From the NCBI GenBank assembly GCA_963995525.1, contig OZ023213.1, positions 15,457,533 to 15,521,532 of the forward strand: DNA of 64,000 bases, in the 5' to 3' direction. Shown piece by piece: positions 12,222-21,840 of the stretch. The notes under the pieces are model-generated. The model had not been told where the DNA came from. It made no database searches and was given only the letters and a program-made list of their open reading frames with translations. The position numbers and the translations under genes were made by a program. Within the stretch, counting starts at the first letter, position 1, and each line of letters opens with the position of its first letter. Source of the DNA: Escarpia spicata. Lineage: Eukaryota > Annelida > Polychaeta > Sabellida > Siboglinidae.

Positions 12222-13384
12222 CATAGAAAATATGGTTTAGTCATGAATCACGAATGTTGCAAAACACTATATATTGCCTGTGAGCTGGAGTTGTGTTCCA
12301 CATTTACAAATGACTCTCGTAAATAATACAATGATAGATTTATAATGAATCAAATGCAATTGCTGTACGTGCTCACGATATCAGCATCAACCGTTTTCTG
12401 TTTATAACATTTTTAAAACAAAATGACAAAATATATCATCTTTCTGGTGACATCGACAGAACCACTTTCTTCCGTGTCCCAACTATATGTATTCGCCATT
12501 GAAAAACTGTACGTGTAGCTAAGTGTTTTGCTTAAAGCGACATCGATAGTTTTTACTAAGTTTTACGCTGGATTGACGTCATAATTCTTCGAGGTCTTGA
12601 ACACGAAGTCTGAAGAATAATGACTAAAAACACATGTCGCACAGAAAAACACAATAGAAAGACACCTAATAAATTAAGTAACTGTCACAGCATACGTAAA
12701 ATGTACAAGTAAGAAAGAACACGGAAATATAGTACAGATTACCACGGCATATTATTAATGTTGTGTCGAAGTACAACGTATTGACTGAACCATAATTGCG
12801 GTGTAACAGGTAAGTACGATTTTGTGTCGTTTATCAAGCTAATCAATTAGCCTAATAAAATTACTTCGAATTTATTCTAGTTTGTGTTGTCACTGATTAA
12901 AATAAAATGTATGTGTAGTTTTCGGGTTTTTCATGACAACTGAACGAATGGGTTTAATCATTTAGTTACTAATTTAGAAAATTCCTTTTCTGCATCAACC
13001 TTTTCAAAAGAGGCCTGCCGTTTTCAACAAAAAGATCAGTTTATCAAATAATCAATTAACAACTAGACAGATAAAATTAGCCTAATAAAATTACTTCGAA
13101 TTTATTCTAGTTTGTGTTGTCACTGATTAAAATAAAATGTATGTGTAGTTTTCGGGTTTTTCATGACAACTGAACGAATGGGTTTAATCATTTAGTTACT
13201 AATTTAGAAAATTCCTTTTCTGCATCAACCTTTTCAAAAGAGGCCTGCCGTTTTCAACAAAAAGATCAGTTTATCAAATAATCAATTAACAACTAGACAA
13301 GTGTTGACATAAAGTTTGGAAAAATTTCCAAGTTACAACACAAAATGCACTGAAATATTATTTGTTCAGTTGGTGTAGGGTCTC
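12222..13384 (+). repeat. R1 repeat, copy 2, with an internal 230-bp tandem duplication
   Basis: It begins AAATATGGTTTAGTCATGAATC as in the 60061 copy (first 20 bases shared) and contains the TGACGTCA phrase near 12574. The segment around 12847-13076 is repeated essentially without change at 13077-13306. No coding potential. Confidence 0.8.
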
Positions 13385-13405
13385 TGTGCGTGCGTGCTTG
13401 CGTGC

Positions 13406-13482
<77 letters not shown>

Positions 13483-13805
13483 TGGTGCGTGCGTGCTCAA
13501 AGTCTACAGAGCGATTGTCACAACATCACTGCTCTACGCGGGTTAGAAAAGGACCGTGTACCAGCGCTGTGCCAAGAGATTAAACCACTTCCACACGAGC
13601 TGTCTACGAAAGTTGCTGAAGACTAAGACGCAGGACAAAGTACCAGACACTAAGGTGCTCGACCAGGCTGGCTTACTAAGTGTAAACACCATGTTGAATC
13701 AGGCACAGTAGAGATTGGCTGCCCACGTGCTCAGAAAGCCAGACATACGTGTGCCAAAGAAGTTGTTCTGTTAGCCGTCAGTCGGAACCCGCTCTCGTGC
13801 AGGGA
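13385..13805 (+). pseudogene. (CGTG)n run followed by LINE tail remnant
   Basis: A clean CGTG tetranucleotide run of about 110 bases (13385-13497) is followed by a broken copy of the WAGHV-type LINE tail with multiple frame changes. The order is the same as in 541-1125. Confidence 0.75.
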
Positions 13806-14710
13806 AAAATATGGTTTAGTCATGCATCACGAATGTTGCAAAACACTATATATTGCCTGTGAGCTGGAGTTGTGTTCCATATTTACAAATGACTCTCGTA
13901 AATAATACAATGAGAAGTTTCTAATGAATTAAATGCAATTGCTGTACGTGCTCACGATATAAGCATCATCCGTTTTCTGTTCATAACATTTTAAAAACAA
14001 AATGACAATATATATCATCTTTCTGGTGACATCGACAAAACCACTTTCTTTAGTGTCCCAACTGTATGTATTTGTCATTGAAAAACTGTACGTGTAGCTA
14101 AGTGTTTTGTTTAAAGCGACATCGATAGCTTGATTAAGTTTTACGCTGGATTGACGTCATAATTACTCGAGGTCTTGAACAGGAAGAATAATGACTAAAA
14201 AGACATTTCGCACAGAAGGACACAATAGAAAGACACCTAATAAATTAAGTAGCTGTCACAGCATACGTGAAATATACAAGTGAGAAAGAACACGGAAATA
14301 TAATATAGATTACCACGGCATATTATATCAATGTTGTTTCGAGATACAACGTATTGACTGAACCATAATTGCGGTGTAACAGGGAAGTACGATTTTGTCT
14401 CGTTTATCAAGCTTATCAATTAGCCTAATAGAACTACTTCGAATTTATTCTAGTTTGCGTTGTCGCTGATTAAAATAAAATGTATGTGTAGTTTTCGTGT
14501 TTTTCATGACAACTGGACGAATGTGTTTTAGTCATTTAGTTACTAAATTAGAACATTATTTGTTTGCGTCGACCTTTTCAAAAGATGCCGCTCTCGACAA
14601 AAAGATCATTTTGTCAAATTATCCATTAACAACTAGACAAGTGGTGACATGAAGTTTGGAAAGGTTCTAATTTGCAACACAAAATGCACTGAAATAGTAT
14701 CTCTCATTTG
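13806..14710 (+). repeat. R1 repeat, copy 3
   Basis: Full-length-looking R1 copy starting AAATATGGTTTAGTCATGCA and carrying the TGACGTCA phrase near 14153. It ends at a mixed GT/TATG microsatellite at 14715-14905. Confidence 0.8.
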
Positions 14711-14984
14711 GTTACAGTCTATGTGTGTGTGAATGCATGCGTGCATGCGCGCGCGTGTGGGTTTGCGTGCGTGTGTGCATGTGCAAGAATGTATGTATAT
14801 GTATGGATGTACGTATGTGTGTATGTATGTGCGTATGTATATATGTATGTATGTATGTATGTATGTGTGTATGTATGTATGCATGCATGCATACATACAT
14901 CCTGAAAGATCATAACATCCACGTGGTAACCAGGTGATTCTCTCAGTGTTCTTGAGGATACTAGCTGGGTGTAAAGTCAAAGAG

Positions 14985-16254
14985 TTCTTTTTTGATTCCA
15001 TATACGTAGAGAGAGCAACTGACGAAGCTATTGCTCATGCTAGCATGGACATCCTGAAAGATCATAACATCGACATCAGTAAAGTCAGGGGTCAGGCTTT
15101 GTATGTCCACTGCAACAGTCATGTCCTCAACTTGAGCTTCGCCAAAGCATGTAGACTCCCTGCCATCCGGAACATGTTTGACACCATTAATTATGTATTA
15201 TTTGTTTTTGAGACATCCCTCAAACGATAATGATTCTTGGAACTAATCATATACAAACTTTTGCCAAATATAAAGAAAAAGACGCTTGTTGTACTGTGTA
15301 AGATCATGTGGGTAGAACGTCACACAGGCTACGACGCGTTTCGCGACATGTACGAGTTATTGTATGAATGTTTGGAAGCCACACTGAATCGAACAGAATT
15401 TAGTGACATCGTCGAGGAGGCTTCATGGACTGGCAGTTGGGACCAGGAGACTAGGACGAAGGCGCAAGGGCTGCTAACAAGCCTCGCGTCTTCATATGCG
15501 ATAATTACATTGATGGTCATCAAGAATGTATTGGAGAATGTCAGGCTCATGGCTTCCATGCTCCAAAAGAGATGGAGATATAGCTATGGTTGACCAAACC
15601 AAGGAACGACTGTCACAAATATTATGATGAGACACCAAGAGATAGAAGAAGAGTACAGTGTGTGATATAAAGATGCTACACGTTTAGGCACACTTCTTCG
15701 TCCAACCATCTCAGCACCAAGGACACCCCGATCGTTCCGGCAGATCCAGAGAGCCATCGTCCCACGCACAACCCCACGGGAGCACTACCTGCACAATCTA
15801 ACCATTCCGAACTGTGACCACCTGTCTGCCGAAATCCACAATCGATTTAACTTAGAAAACAGGAAATGTACATATATTCTTGCTCTACTCTGTTCTGGGA
15901 GTCAGACATGCCAAACGTATATTCACTGCGAGCAGAGGTGACGGAATGGCAGCGCTAGTGGAGAACAACGGAGCCCGCAAATTGATCGTCTTCGCCTAAC
16001 CTTGCTGAATGGCTCATGCTCGTAGATGAAGACACCTTCTCGAACATCCGCACGAGGATGGGTTGCACTCTTCCAGTTGGAAGTTGTGAGGTCCAACGTT
16101 CATTCTCCTGCCTACGACGGGTCAAATCCTACCTTCGCAACAGGATGGGGGAAGATAGGCTTTCTGGGCTCACCTGATGAACATGAACCACGGCGTGGAT
16201 TTTGATCTGGAAAAAGTTTATAATATGCTCATAGAAAGGAACAACGAAAAATAG
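14985..16254 (+). pseudogene. hAT-superfamily transposase remnant
   Basis: Successive pieces in different plus-strand frames follow hAT transposase order. VRGQ then HCNSHVLNLS lie near 15086-15140, IMWVERHTGYDAF near 15303-15345, ENVRLMASMLQKR near 15535, and the C-terminal dimerisation segment LPVGSCEVQRSFSCLRRVKS near 16070-16125, with a further frame change near 16172 before the final stop at 16254. The nearest family type is the ZMYM1/P52rIPK-like hAT group. Several frameshifts and missing N-terminal DNA-binding sequence make it dead. It lies just outside element 1 and is unlikely to have moved it. Confidence 0.85.
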
Positions 16255-16871
16255 TATCAAGTTACATGTTGTATCAATAATCAACTGACTCAAATCAGGT
16301 GTGCAAATATTAACATGTCCATAATTTTCCGGATGGCAGATAATCAACAGGCATTGGCGATGCTCCAATTTGGAAATCAGTGGGTACATTGTAGTGGAGT
16401 CTGAGTAATAATTAACATGTCTGCTCATCAACAGAAGTTACTGAAACACAGCTCATGTAAACAGAGTTTCTAGTATCAACTTATTGCCAACACCCAGCAA
16501 CAATCTAATAACTGACTATATTCTGTATATATTATGATTAAGATACGGAGGTAGTTTGAAGTCTTTCAACTATAGTAATATTTTTGTCAGAATGTTATTA
16601 CAAACCGATATTAATGATATTTAACATCCCAAGTTGAGATGGGACCGATATTTACGTGATCTCCGAGTCACAAGGGGTACACAGCCCCGATGTTGTGAGC
16701 CAGGTATAATCACGAAATGTACCATGTCCGGTCTGCGTCTTGAATTCAGAACTTTTGCATGAAAGGCGGATGTACAACTACGTATTGTGTTTGTTATCAT
16801 CACTATCTGGATAAGCTATTCAATACAGTTTTGTATTAATAGATACGCTGAATAACATAGAAAATGTGTAT
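16255..16871 (+). other. Non-coding gap between hAT remnant and element 1
   Basis: No gene, repeat array or RNA gene could be recognised here. Confidence 0.6.
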
Positions 16872-16877
16872 AGCATT
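16872..16877. repeat. Target-site duplication, left of element 1 (AGCATT)
   Basis: AGCATT immediately precedes AATAGTTATAAGGGCCC. The same AGCATT follows the mirrored end at 26799-26804. Confidence 0.8.
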
Positions 16878-17142
16878 AATAGTTATAAGGGCCCGGCTGA
16901 CCCCGTGCATCAGTCAAAGATCAAAGGAACATCAAAGGATTTCGGTGCAGTAGCGCAATAGCACCTCACTTGCCTTCTTTATTAAAAAAAAAAAAGATTA
17001 ATGACCTGTCATAAAAATCTACTTATAAAAAATATCTTATCTTAATTGGTTTTTGACAGCTTTACTTATAAAAAAAGTTTGATTGATGACCGTGCCGCCG
17101 ACCCACCGCGGAACGCCGCCTGTTCTTCTAAGTACATTAGAG

Positions 17143-17156
17143 CTGCCCTCTAGTGG
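17143..17156 (-). promoter_or_regulatory. CTCF-consensus-like motif, left arm of element 1
   Basis: On the minus strand this reads CCACTAGAGGGCAG, matching the general bilaterian CTCF consensus CCASYAGRKGGCRS at 14 of 14 positions. It sits about 130 bases upstream of the NADAR start. Shorter variants lacking one G lie near 17187 and 17709. Binding is inference. Confidence 0.5.
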
Positions 17157-17236
17157 TTATACTTGCTATGATAACGTAGAGAAGGTAGCGCCTCTAGTGT
17201 AAGAATGAGTAATCAGTCATTTATGTGTAAAGAGAG

Positions 17237-17243
17237 TATATAG
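17237..17243 (+). promoter_or_regulatory. TATA-like box of the NADAR gene
   Basis: TATATAG lies 46 bases upstream of the NADAR start codon. Element 2 promoters show the same TATA-to-ATG distance of about 46-60 bases, implying a short 5' leader. Confidence 0.45.
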
Positions 17244-17288
17244 TGGTTATACAAGAGGTGTAGTCAGTAGTGTCTCTAGATCAGCGGT

Positions 17289-17717
17289 ATGGCGCCTATA
17301 CGTTTCGGTGGTTCGGTGTCGTTCCTGTCGAATTTTTATCCGTGTCGAGTCAATGCATACGGTCGGAAATTCAGATCAGTCGAGCATGCTTATCAGTTTA
17401 GAAAAGCTATGTTTAACGAAGACGAAGAAAACGCGGAGTACATCAAACAGTCGTGGTCGGCCTATATAGCGAAGCGACGAAGTTACGGAATCAAGAAAAA
17501 GAGAACAGGAGCCGAATGGGATGCCATTAGGGTCGAGTGTATGAAGCGCCTGTTGATGAGCATGTTCCAAGGGACAGCAAAGTTGAAAGACGCCCGATTG
17601 GCTACCGGGGAAGCCGAATTGGTGGAGTGGGTACCGCCAAAAGAAGCCTTCTGGGGTAGCGCCCACGGAGACAAAGAAGGTCAAAATATGCTCGGTAAAT
17701 TATTGATGCGCCTCTAG
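17289..17717 (+). CDS. NADAR-domain protein (YbiA/DUF1768 family)
   Basis: Intact single-exon frame of 142 residues, the usual length for a stand-alone NADAR domain. Family hallmarks in order are FLSNFYP (12-18), SVEHAYQFRKA (30-40), AEWDAIRVECM mid-protein, ATGEAELVE (about 105-113), FWGS (121-124) and GQNMLGKLLM (131-140). NADAR proteins are N-glycosidases of the ADP-ribose world: bacterial members cleave ribosyl-nitrogen bonds, and some remove ADP-ribose from guanine in DNA. Cellular location and substrate here are unknown; no signal peptide or membrane segment is present. A TATA-like box lies 46 bases upstream, and the ATG is the first in frame after it. It faces tail-to-tail with the two-exon gene in the same arm. 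The mirror copy in the right arm is broken, so this is the only usable copy in the window. Confidence 0.88.
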   Translation: MAPIRFGGSVSFLSNFYPCRVNAYGRKFRSVEHAYQFRKAMFNEDEENAEYIKQSWSAYIAKRRSYGIKKKRTGAEWDAIRVECMKRLLMSMFQGTAKLKDARLATGEAELVEWVPPKEAFWGSAHGDKEGQNMLGKLLMRL

Positions 17718-17869
17718 TGGCTATCCGCGTAAGGAGGTTATATAGTGGTTATTCACGAGGGCTAATGTAGAAATGCTATTATTAGGTACATGTGTTGTGA
17801 GCTGGTTGTTTATTCTTTCGCTTACCCGTACAAACCTGTAGTCGGCGATTACAACGGTGGCTGCTGGTG

Positions 17870-18130
17870 TCGTTAATGTTGACCTATGACTTCAACACCG
17901 TCGGTGCCTAGCTGTAAGCGGGCGTGTACAAATGATGACGATATTGGTGATCTATGACCTCGACGCCGTCGTTGCCCTAGTTAAGCCTAGCTGAAAGCAA
18001 TATGCCGTGAGGGCCGTGAGGCGGAACGCTAAGAGCCGATATTGTTGACCTGTGACTTCGATGCCGTCGGTGCCTAGTTAAGCGTAGCTGTAAGCGATTG
18101 TCGTGAGGCAGAACGCGCTAAGCGCTAAAA
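17870..18130 (+). repeat. Three imperfect direct repeats of about 60-100 bases
   Basis: The phrase GATATTG-TGACCT-TGACTTC-A-GCCGTCGGTGCCTAG recurs three times with drift, with AAGCG/AGCTGTAAGCG after each. Part of it is retained in the right arm near 25770-25800, where the arm is truncated. Function unknown. Confidence 0.6.
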
Positions 18131-18327
18131 AAATATAGACTGACGCTGACTGGGGAACACTACTGATTCATACCGTAACCTAGGTAGAAATAAGACTGGT
18201 TTCTAATAAGGGTGCTGTATTTTTAAGCTGAAGTTGACTTTATAGTGGATTATTATGCACGCGTAGTTGGAATATTACGAAGAGGACTATATTGTGAACA
18301 TAGGAAAGGAGACGGTAAGAGATATAT

Positions 18328-18333
18328 TTTATT
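18328..18333 (-). terminator. Poly(A) signal for the left-arm two-exon gene
   Basis: AATAAA on the minus strand, 18 bases past the stop of the 18351-18560 frame and about 225 bases past the stop of the two-exon frame. A transcript ending here would carry both frames. Confidence 0.4.
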
Positions 18334-18350
18334 AATGCTTTTTACCATGT

Positions 18351-18560
18351 TTAATATCCTCCATAGTCCATAGGAGCTCCGCCACCATACGATGATCGAG
18401 GGGGTCCTGTGTATGGGGGAAAGCCACCCCGACGAGGTGGTGTTTGAGACGGCGCCGCGCCAAGGCTGAGCATTTCTAGTTCGGCTCCACGACCGAGCAT
18501 TCGCTGTTGTATCAGCTGACGTTGTATGCCCGCCACCGTAGCCGTGGGGTGGTGTTTCAC
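18351..18560 (-). other. Gly/Pro-rich open frame downstream of the two-exon gene
   Basis: A 69-codon minus-strand frame directly after the TGA of the two-exon gene, in another frame. It reads IQRQLIQQRMLGRGAELEML and then a Pro/Gly/Tyr tail ending PMDYGGY. Its composition looks protein-like, and a poly(A) signal follows its stop. It might be a C-terminal extension reached by frameshift or alternative splicing, or a relic. The right arm lacks most of it by deletion, so it is not needed by that copy. Confidence 0.35.
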
Positions 18561-19006
18561 TTGATGCTGATGTAACGGGGGCGACCAACAGCGTCATCGT
18601 TCTCCGGTGCGCACGATGACGCACCCCGAGGCGGCGACGCGCTCCGGTCGACAGCAGCGTCGCCACTCTGCCAAGAACAAAAGAACGCCCTTCCCCTGCC
18701 GATTCGACGAATCCTTGCGTATGGCACAACAACGCCACTCGGTGTAAATGTAATGACACGCGAATCCTCTGTTTCCTTCGTGGATCTAGTAGGCGGGGGT
18801 AGTCCAAACCTATTTCGGGGTAAAAAATTCGATATGTAATACATATAGAATTCTAGTTATAAAAGTATAAAAATAGTAGAATTAGTAAATTATAGGGAGT
18901 GAATATTAAAACAAAAGATAGGTGATGTAGTGACGTACCGATCATGGTCGCGACTCTCTTTTTCTACATAGTGGTCCGGATTTTTGTAGGAAACGTGTTG
19001 CTCCAT
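18557..19006 (-). CDS. Two-exon gene of unknown function, left-arm copy (106 aa)
   Basis: Exon 1 is 18939-19006 (22 codons plus 2 bases, beginning MEQHVSYKNPDHYVEK) with donor GTACGT. Exon 2 is 18809-18557 after acceptor GAAATAG. Joining preserves the frame and gives 106 residues. The second exon includes LPPPTRS, VITFTP..VVVPYARIRRIG and an acidic/Ser-Pro end SASPPRGASSCAPENDD. There is no signal peptide, membrane segment or known domain. I do not recognise the family. The basic ARIRRIGRGR stretch could bind nucleic acid. The right-arm copy (25244-25694) keeps the same exon lengths and open frame, which argues that the intron model is right and that the protein is or recently was used. Confidence 0.6.
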
Positions 19007-19423
19007 AGCTTTCGTTTAACGGTATGTCATAGATGTTGTTTACGATGTTCGCTGTAGGAACGCTTACGAACGCTTGACGCTTGGCACGTAGGCACCGTCA
19101 CATAGGCCTTTACCCAACTGGGTTGCGTAATTTTCAAAATTCTTAGTAAAAGCTTAAATGTGTAAAATAAACGGTATATAATATGAAGCAAGGACTACAG
19201 AATCTTATATTAAATTTATAGTTGAAAATAACGCTGTATAAAAGCGACGCGAAGTTTATGCACTAACATGACCGCTCGTTTTTTGTATTTTCAATATCCT
19301 TGTTAGACTCGGCTGTTTTGTGGTATACGTGTTCGAGCGCCCGTAGGCCATTCACTAGGCTCTTATAAATACATAGGCTAAAAAGACCTCTGTATTCACA
19401 CGTTTTCGGTGTGTTAACGTCGT

Positions 19424-20870
19424 TTATAGATACAGACATAGACAAGTACATAGATACATACATAGATACACACATAGATACATACATAGAGACAGAAATA
19501 GATACATACTAAGAGACAAACATAGATACACACATAGAGACAACCATAGATGCATACATAGAGCAGACATAGAAATATACATAGATACATACATAGAGAT
19601 ATACATAGATACATAGGTAGAGACAGACATAGATATATACACAGAGACAGACATAGAGACATACATAGATACATACATAGAGACAGAAATAGATACATAC
19701 TAAGAGACGAAAATAGATACATATATAGATACACACATAGAGACAACCATAGATGCATACATAGCAGAGCAGACTTAGAAATATACATAGATACATACAT
19801 AGAGACATACATAGATACATACGTAGAGACAGACGTAGATACATACACAGAGACAGACATAGAGACATACATAGATACATACATACATAGAGATAGACAT
19901 AGATACATACATAGAGAAGATACATACATAGAGAGAGACATAGAAACATACATAGAATCATACATTGATACATACATAAATACATACATAGACACATACA
20001 TAGAGACGTACATAGATACATAGAGACATACATAGATACATACTAAGAGACACACGTATATACAGACATAGCCAAATACATAGAAACATACATATATACA
20101 TACATAGGTACATACATAGAGACAGAAATAGATACATACTATGAGACAAACATAGATACAGACATAGATAGACATATAGAGACAGCCATAGATGCATACA
20201 TAGAGCAGACATAGATATATACATAGATACATACATACATAGAGACAGACATATATACATACATAGAGACAGACATAGAGACATACATATATACATACAT
20301 AGATACATACATACATAGAGATAGACATAGATACATACATAGAGAAGATACATACATAGAGACAGACATTGAGACATGCATACATTGATACATACATAGC
20401 TACACACATAGACCCATACATAGATACACACTAAGATACAGAAAAAGATACAGACATAGATACACACATAGAGACAGACATAGATACATACATAGAGCAG
20501 ACATAGAACAGACATAGACACATACATAGAGACATACATAGATACACACATAGAGACAGACATAGATACATACATAGATACATACATAGAGACATACATA
20601 GATACATACATAGATACATACATAGATACAGACATAGATACAGACATAGATACAGACATATATACACACATAGAGGCAGATATAGAGATATACATAGATA
20701 GATACCTACATAGAGACCGACATACATACATACACAGAGACAGACATAGATACATACTAAGAGACAGACATAGACACAGACATAGACAAATACATAGACA
20801 TATACATACATACATATATAGAGACAGATATAGATACATACTAAGAGACAAACATAGATACAGACATGGG
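19424..20870 (-). repeat. Satellite array, left (GATACATA/GACAGACATA-type units)
   Basis: Short 4-/8-base units, mainly CATAGATA, CATACATA and GAGACAGACATA, for about 1.45 kb. It is the reverse complement in kind of the array at 21841-24828. Long open frames here (335 and 389 codons of Met/Tyr/Val/Cys/Leu/Ser) are repeat artefacts. Confidence 0.95.
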
Positions 20871-21840
20871 CGGCGGCGAGGGCGGATGGGGACGGCGACG
20901 GTGGGTGGGTGAATGGGTGCGAGCATGTGTGCAAGACTAGAACTCACTAACATTAGACAGTTGAACATAGAGTAAGAAGGTAGAGAGCGATATGCAAGCG
21001 GCAGATGCAGAAGGTATGTGGACAGTTGAAGATACAGTAAGAAGGTAGAGAGCGACATGCAAGCGGCAGATGCAGAAGGTATGTGGACAGTTGAAGATAC
21101 AGTAGGGAGGTACAGAGCAAGATGCAAGCGGGAGATGCAGACGGTATGTGGACAGTTGAAGATACATTAAGGAGGTACTGAGCGAACTGCAAGCGGCATA
21201 TGCAGAAGGTATGTGGACAGTTGAAGATACAGTAAGGAGGTACAGAGCAAGATGCAAGCGGGAGATGCAGAAGGTATGTGGACAGATGAAGATACAATTA
21301 CAAGGCATAGAGCGAGCTGCAAGTGGCAAATGCCGAAGGTATGTGGACAGTTGAGGATACAGTAAGGAGGAACAGGGCGACATGCCAGTTTGACATGCAG
21401 AAGGTATGTGGACAGTTGAAGATACAATAAGGAGGTAGAGAGCGACATGCAAGCAGGAGATTCAGATGGTATGTGGACAGTTGAAGATAGAGTAAGGAGG
21501 TAGAGAGCGACATGCAAGTGGGAGATGCAGAAGGTATGTGGACAGTTGAAGAAACAGTAAGGAGGTAGAGAGTGACATGCAAGCGGGAGATGCGGAAGGT
21601 ATGTGGACAGTTGAAGATACAATAAGGAGGTAGAGAGCGATATGCCAGTGGGAAATGCAGAAGGTATGTGGAAAGTTTAAGATACAGTAAGGAGGTAAAG
21701 AGCGACATGCAAGCGGCAGATGCAGAAGGTATGAGGACAGTTGAAGGTACAGTAAGGAGGCACAGAGCGACATGCAAGCGGGAAATGAAGAAGATATGTG
21801 GACAGTTGAAGATACTGTAAGGAGGTAGAGAGCGTCACTT
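20871..21840 (-). repeat. 65-bp tandem array at the centre of element 1
   Basis: After a short GC-rich piece (GGGCGGCGGCGAGGGCGG) come about 13-14 copies of a 65-base unit. The unit contains AAGGTATGTGGACAGTTGAA and AGCGACATGCAAGCG phrases, spaced at 21011, 21076, 21141 and 21206 onward. Copies differ at a few positions. It separates the two mirrored arrays and thus forms the loop of the palindrome. Confidence 0.9.

Noticed and set aside
14985..16254. hAT remnant as the mobiliser of element 1
   Set aside because: It lies outside the AGCATT duplication, hAT elements normally make 8-bp duplications, and its ends do not match the element.
18253..18807. 184-codon minus-strand frame overlapping the two-exon gene
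   Set aside because: It is an alternative frame of exon 2. The right arm has the same frame shortened by its deletion, whereas the spliced 106-codon frame is kept in both arms.
20937..21777. Repeated leucine/serine-rich protein frames on the minus strand (HTFCICRLH-type repeats)
   Set aside because: They come from the 65-bp tandem unit, whose length is not a multiple of 3, so successive units fall in different frames. No single frame is favoured.
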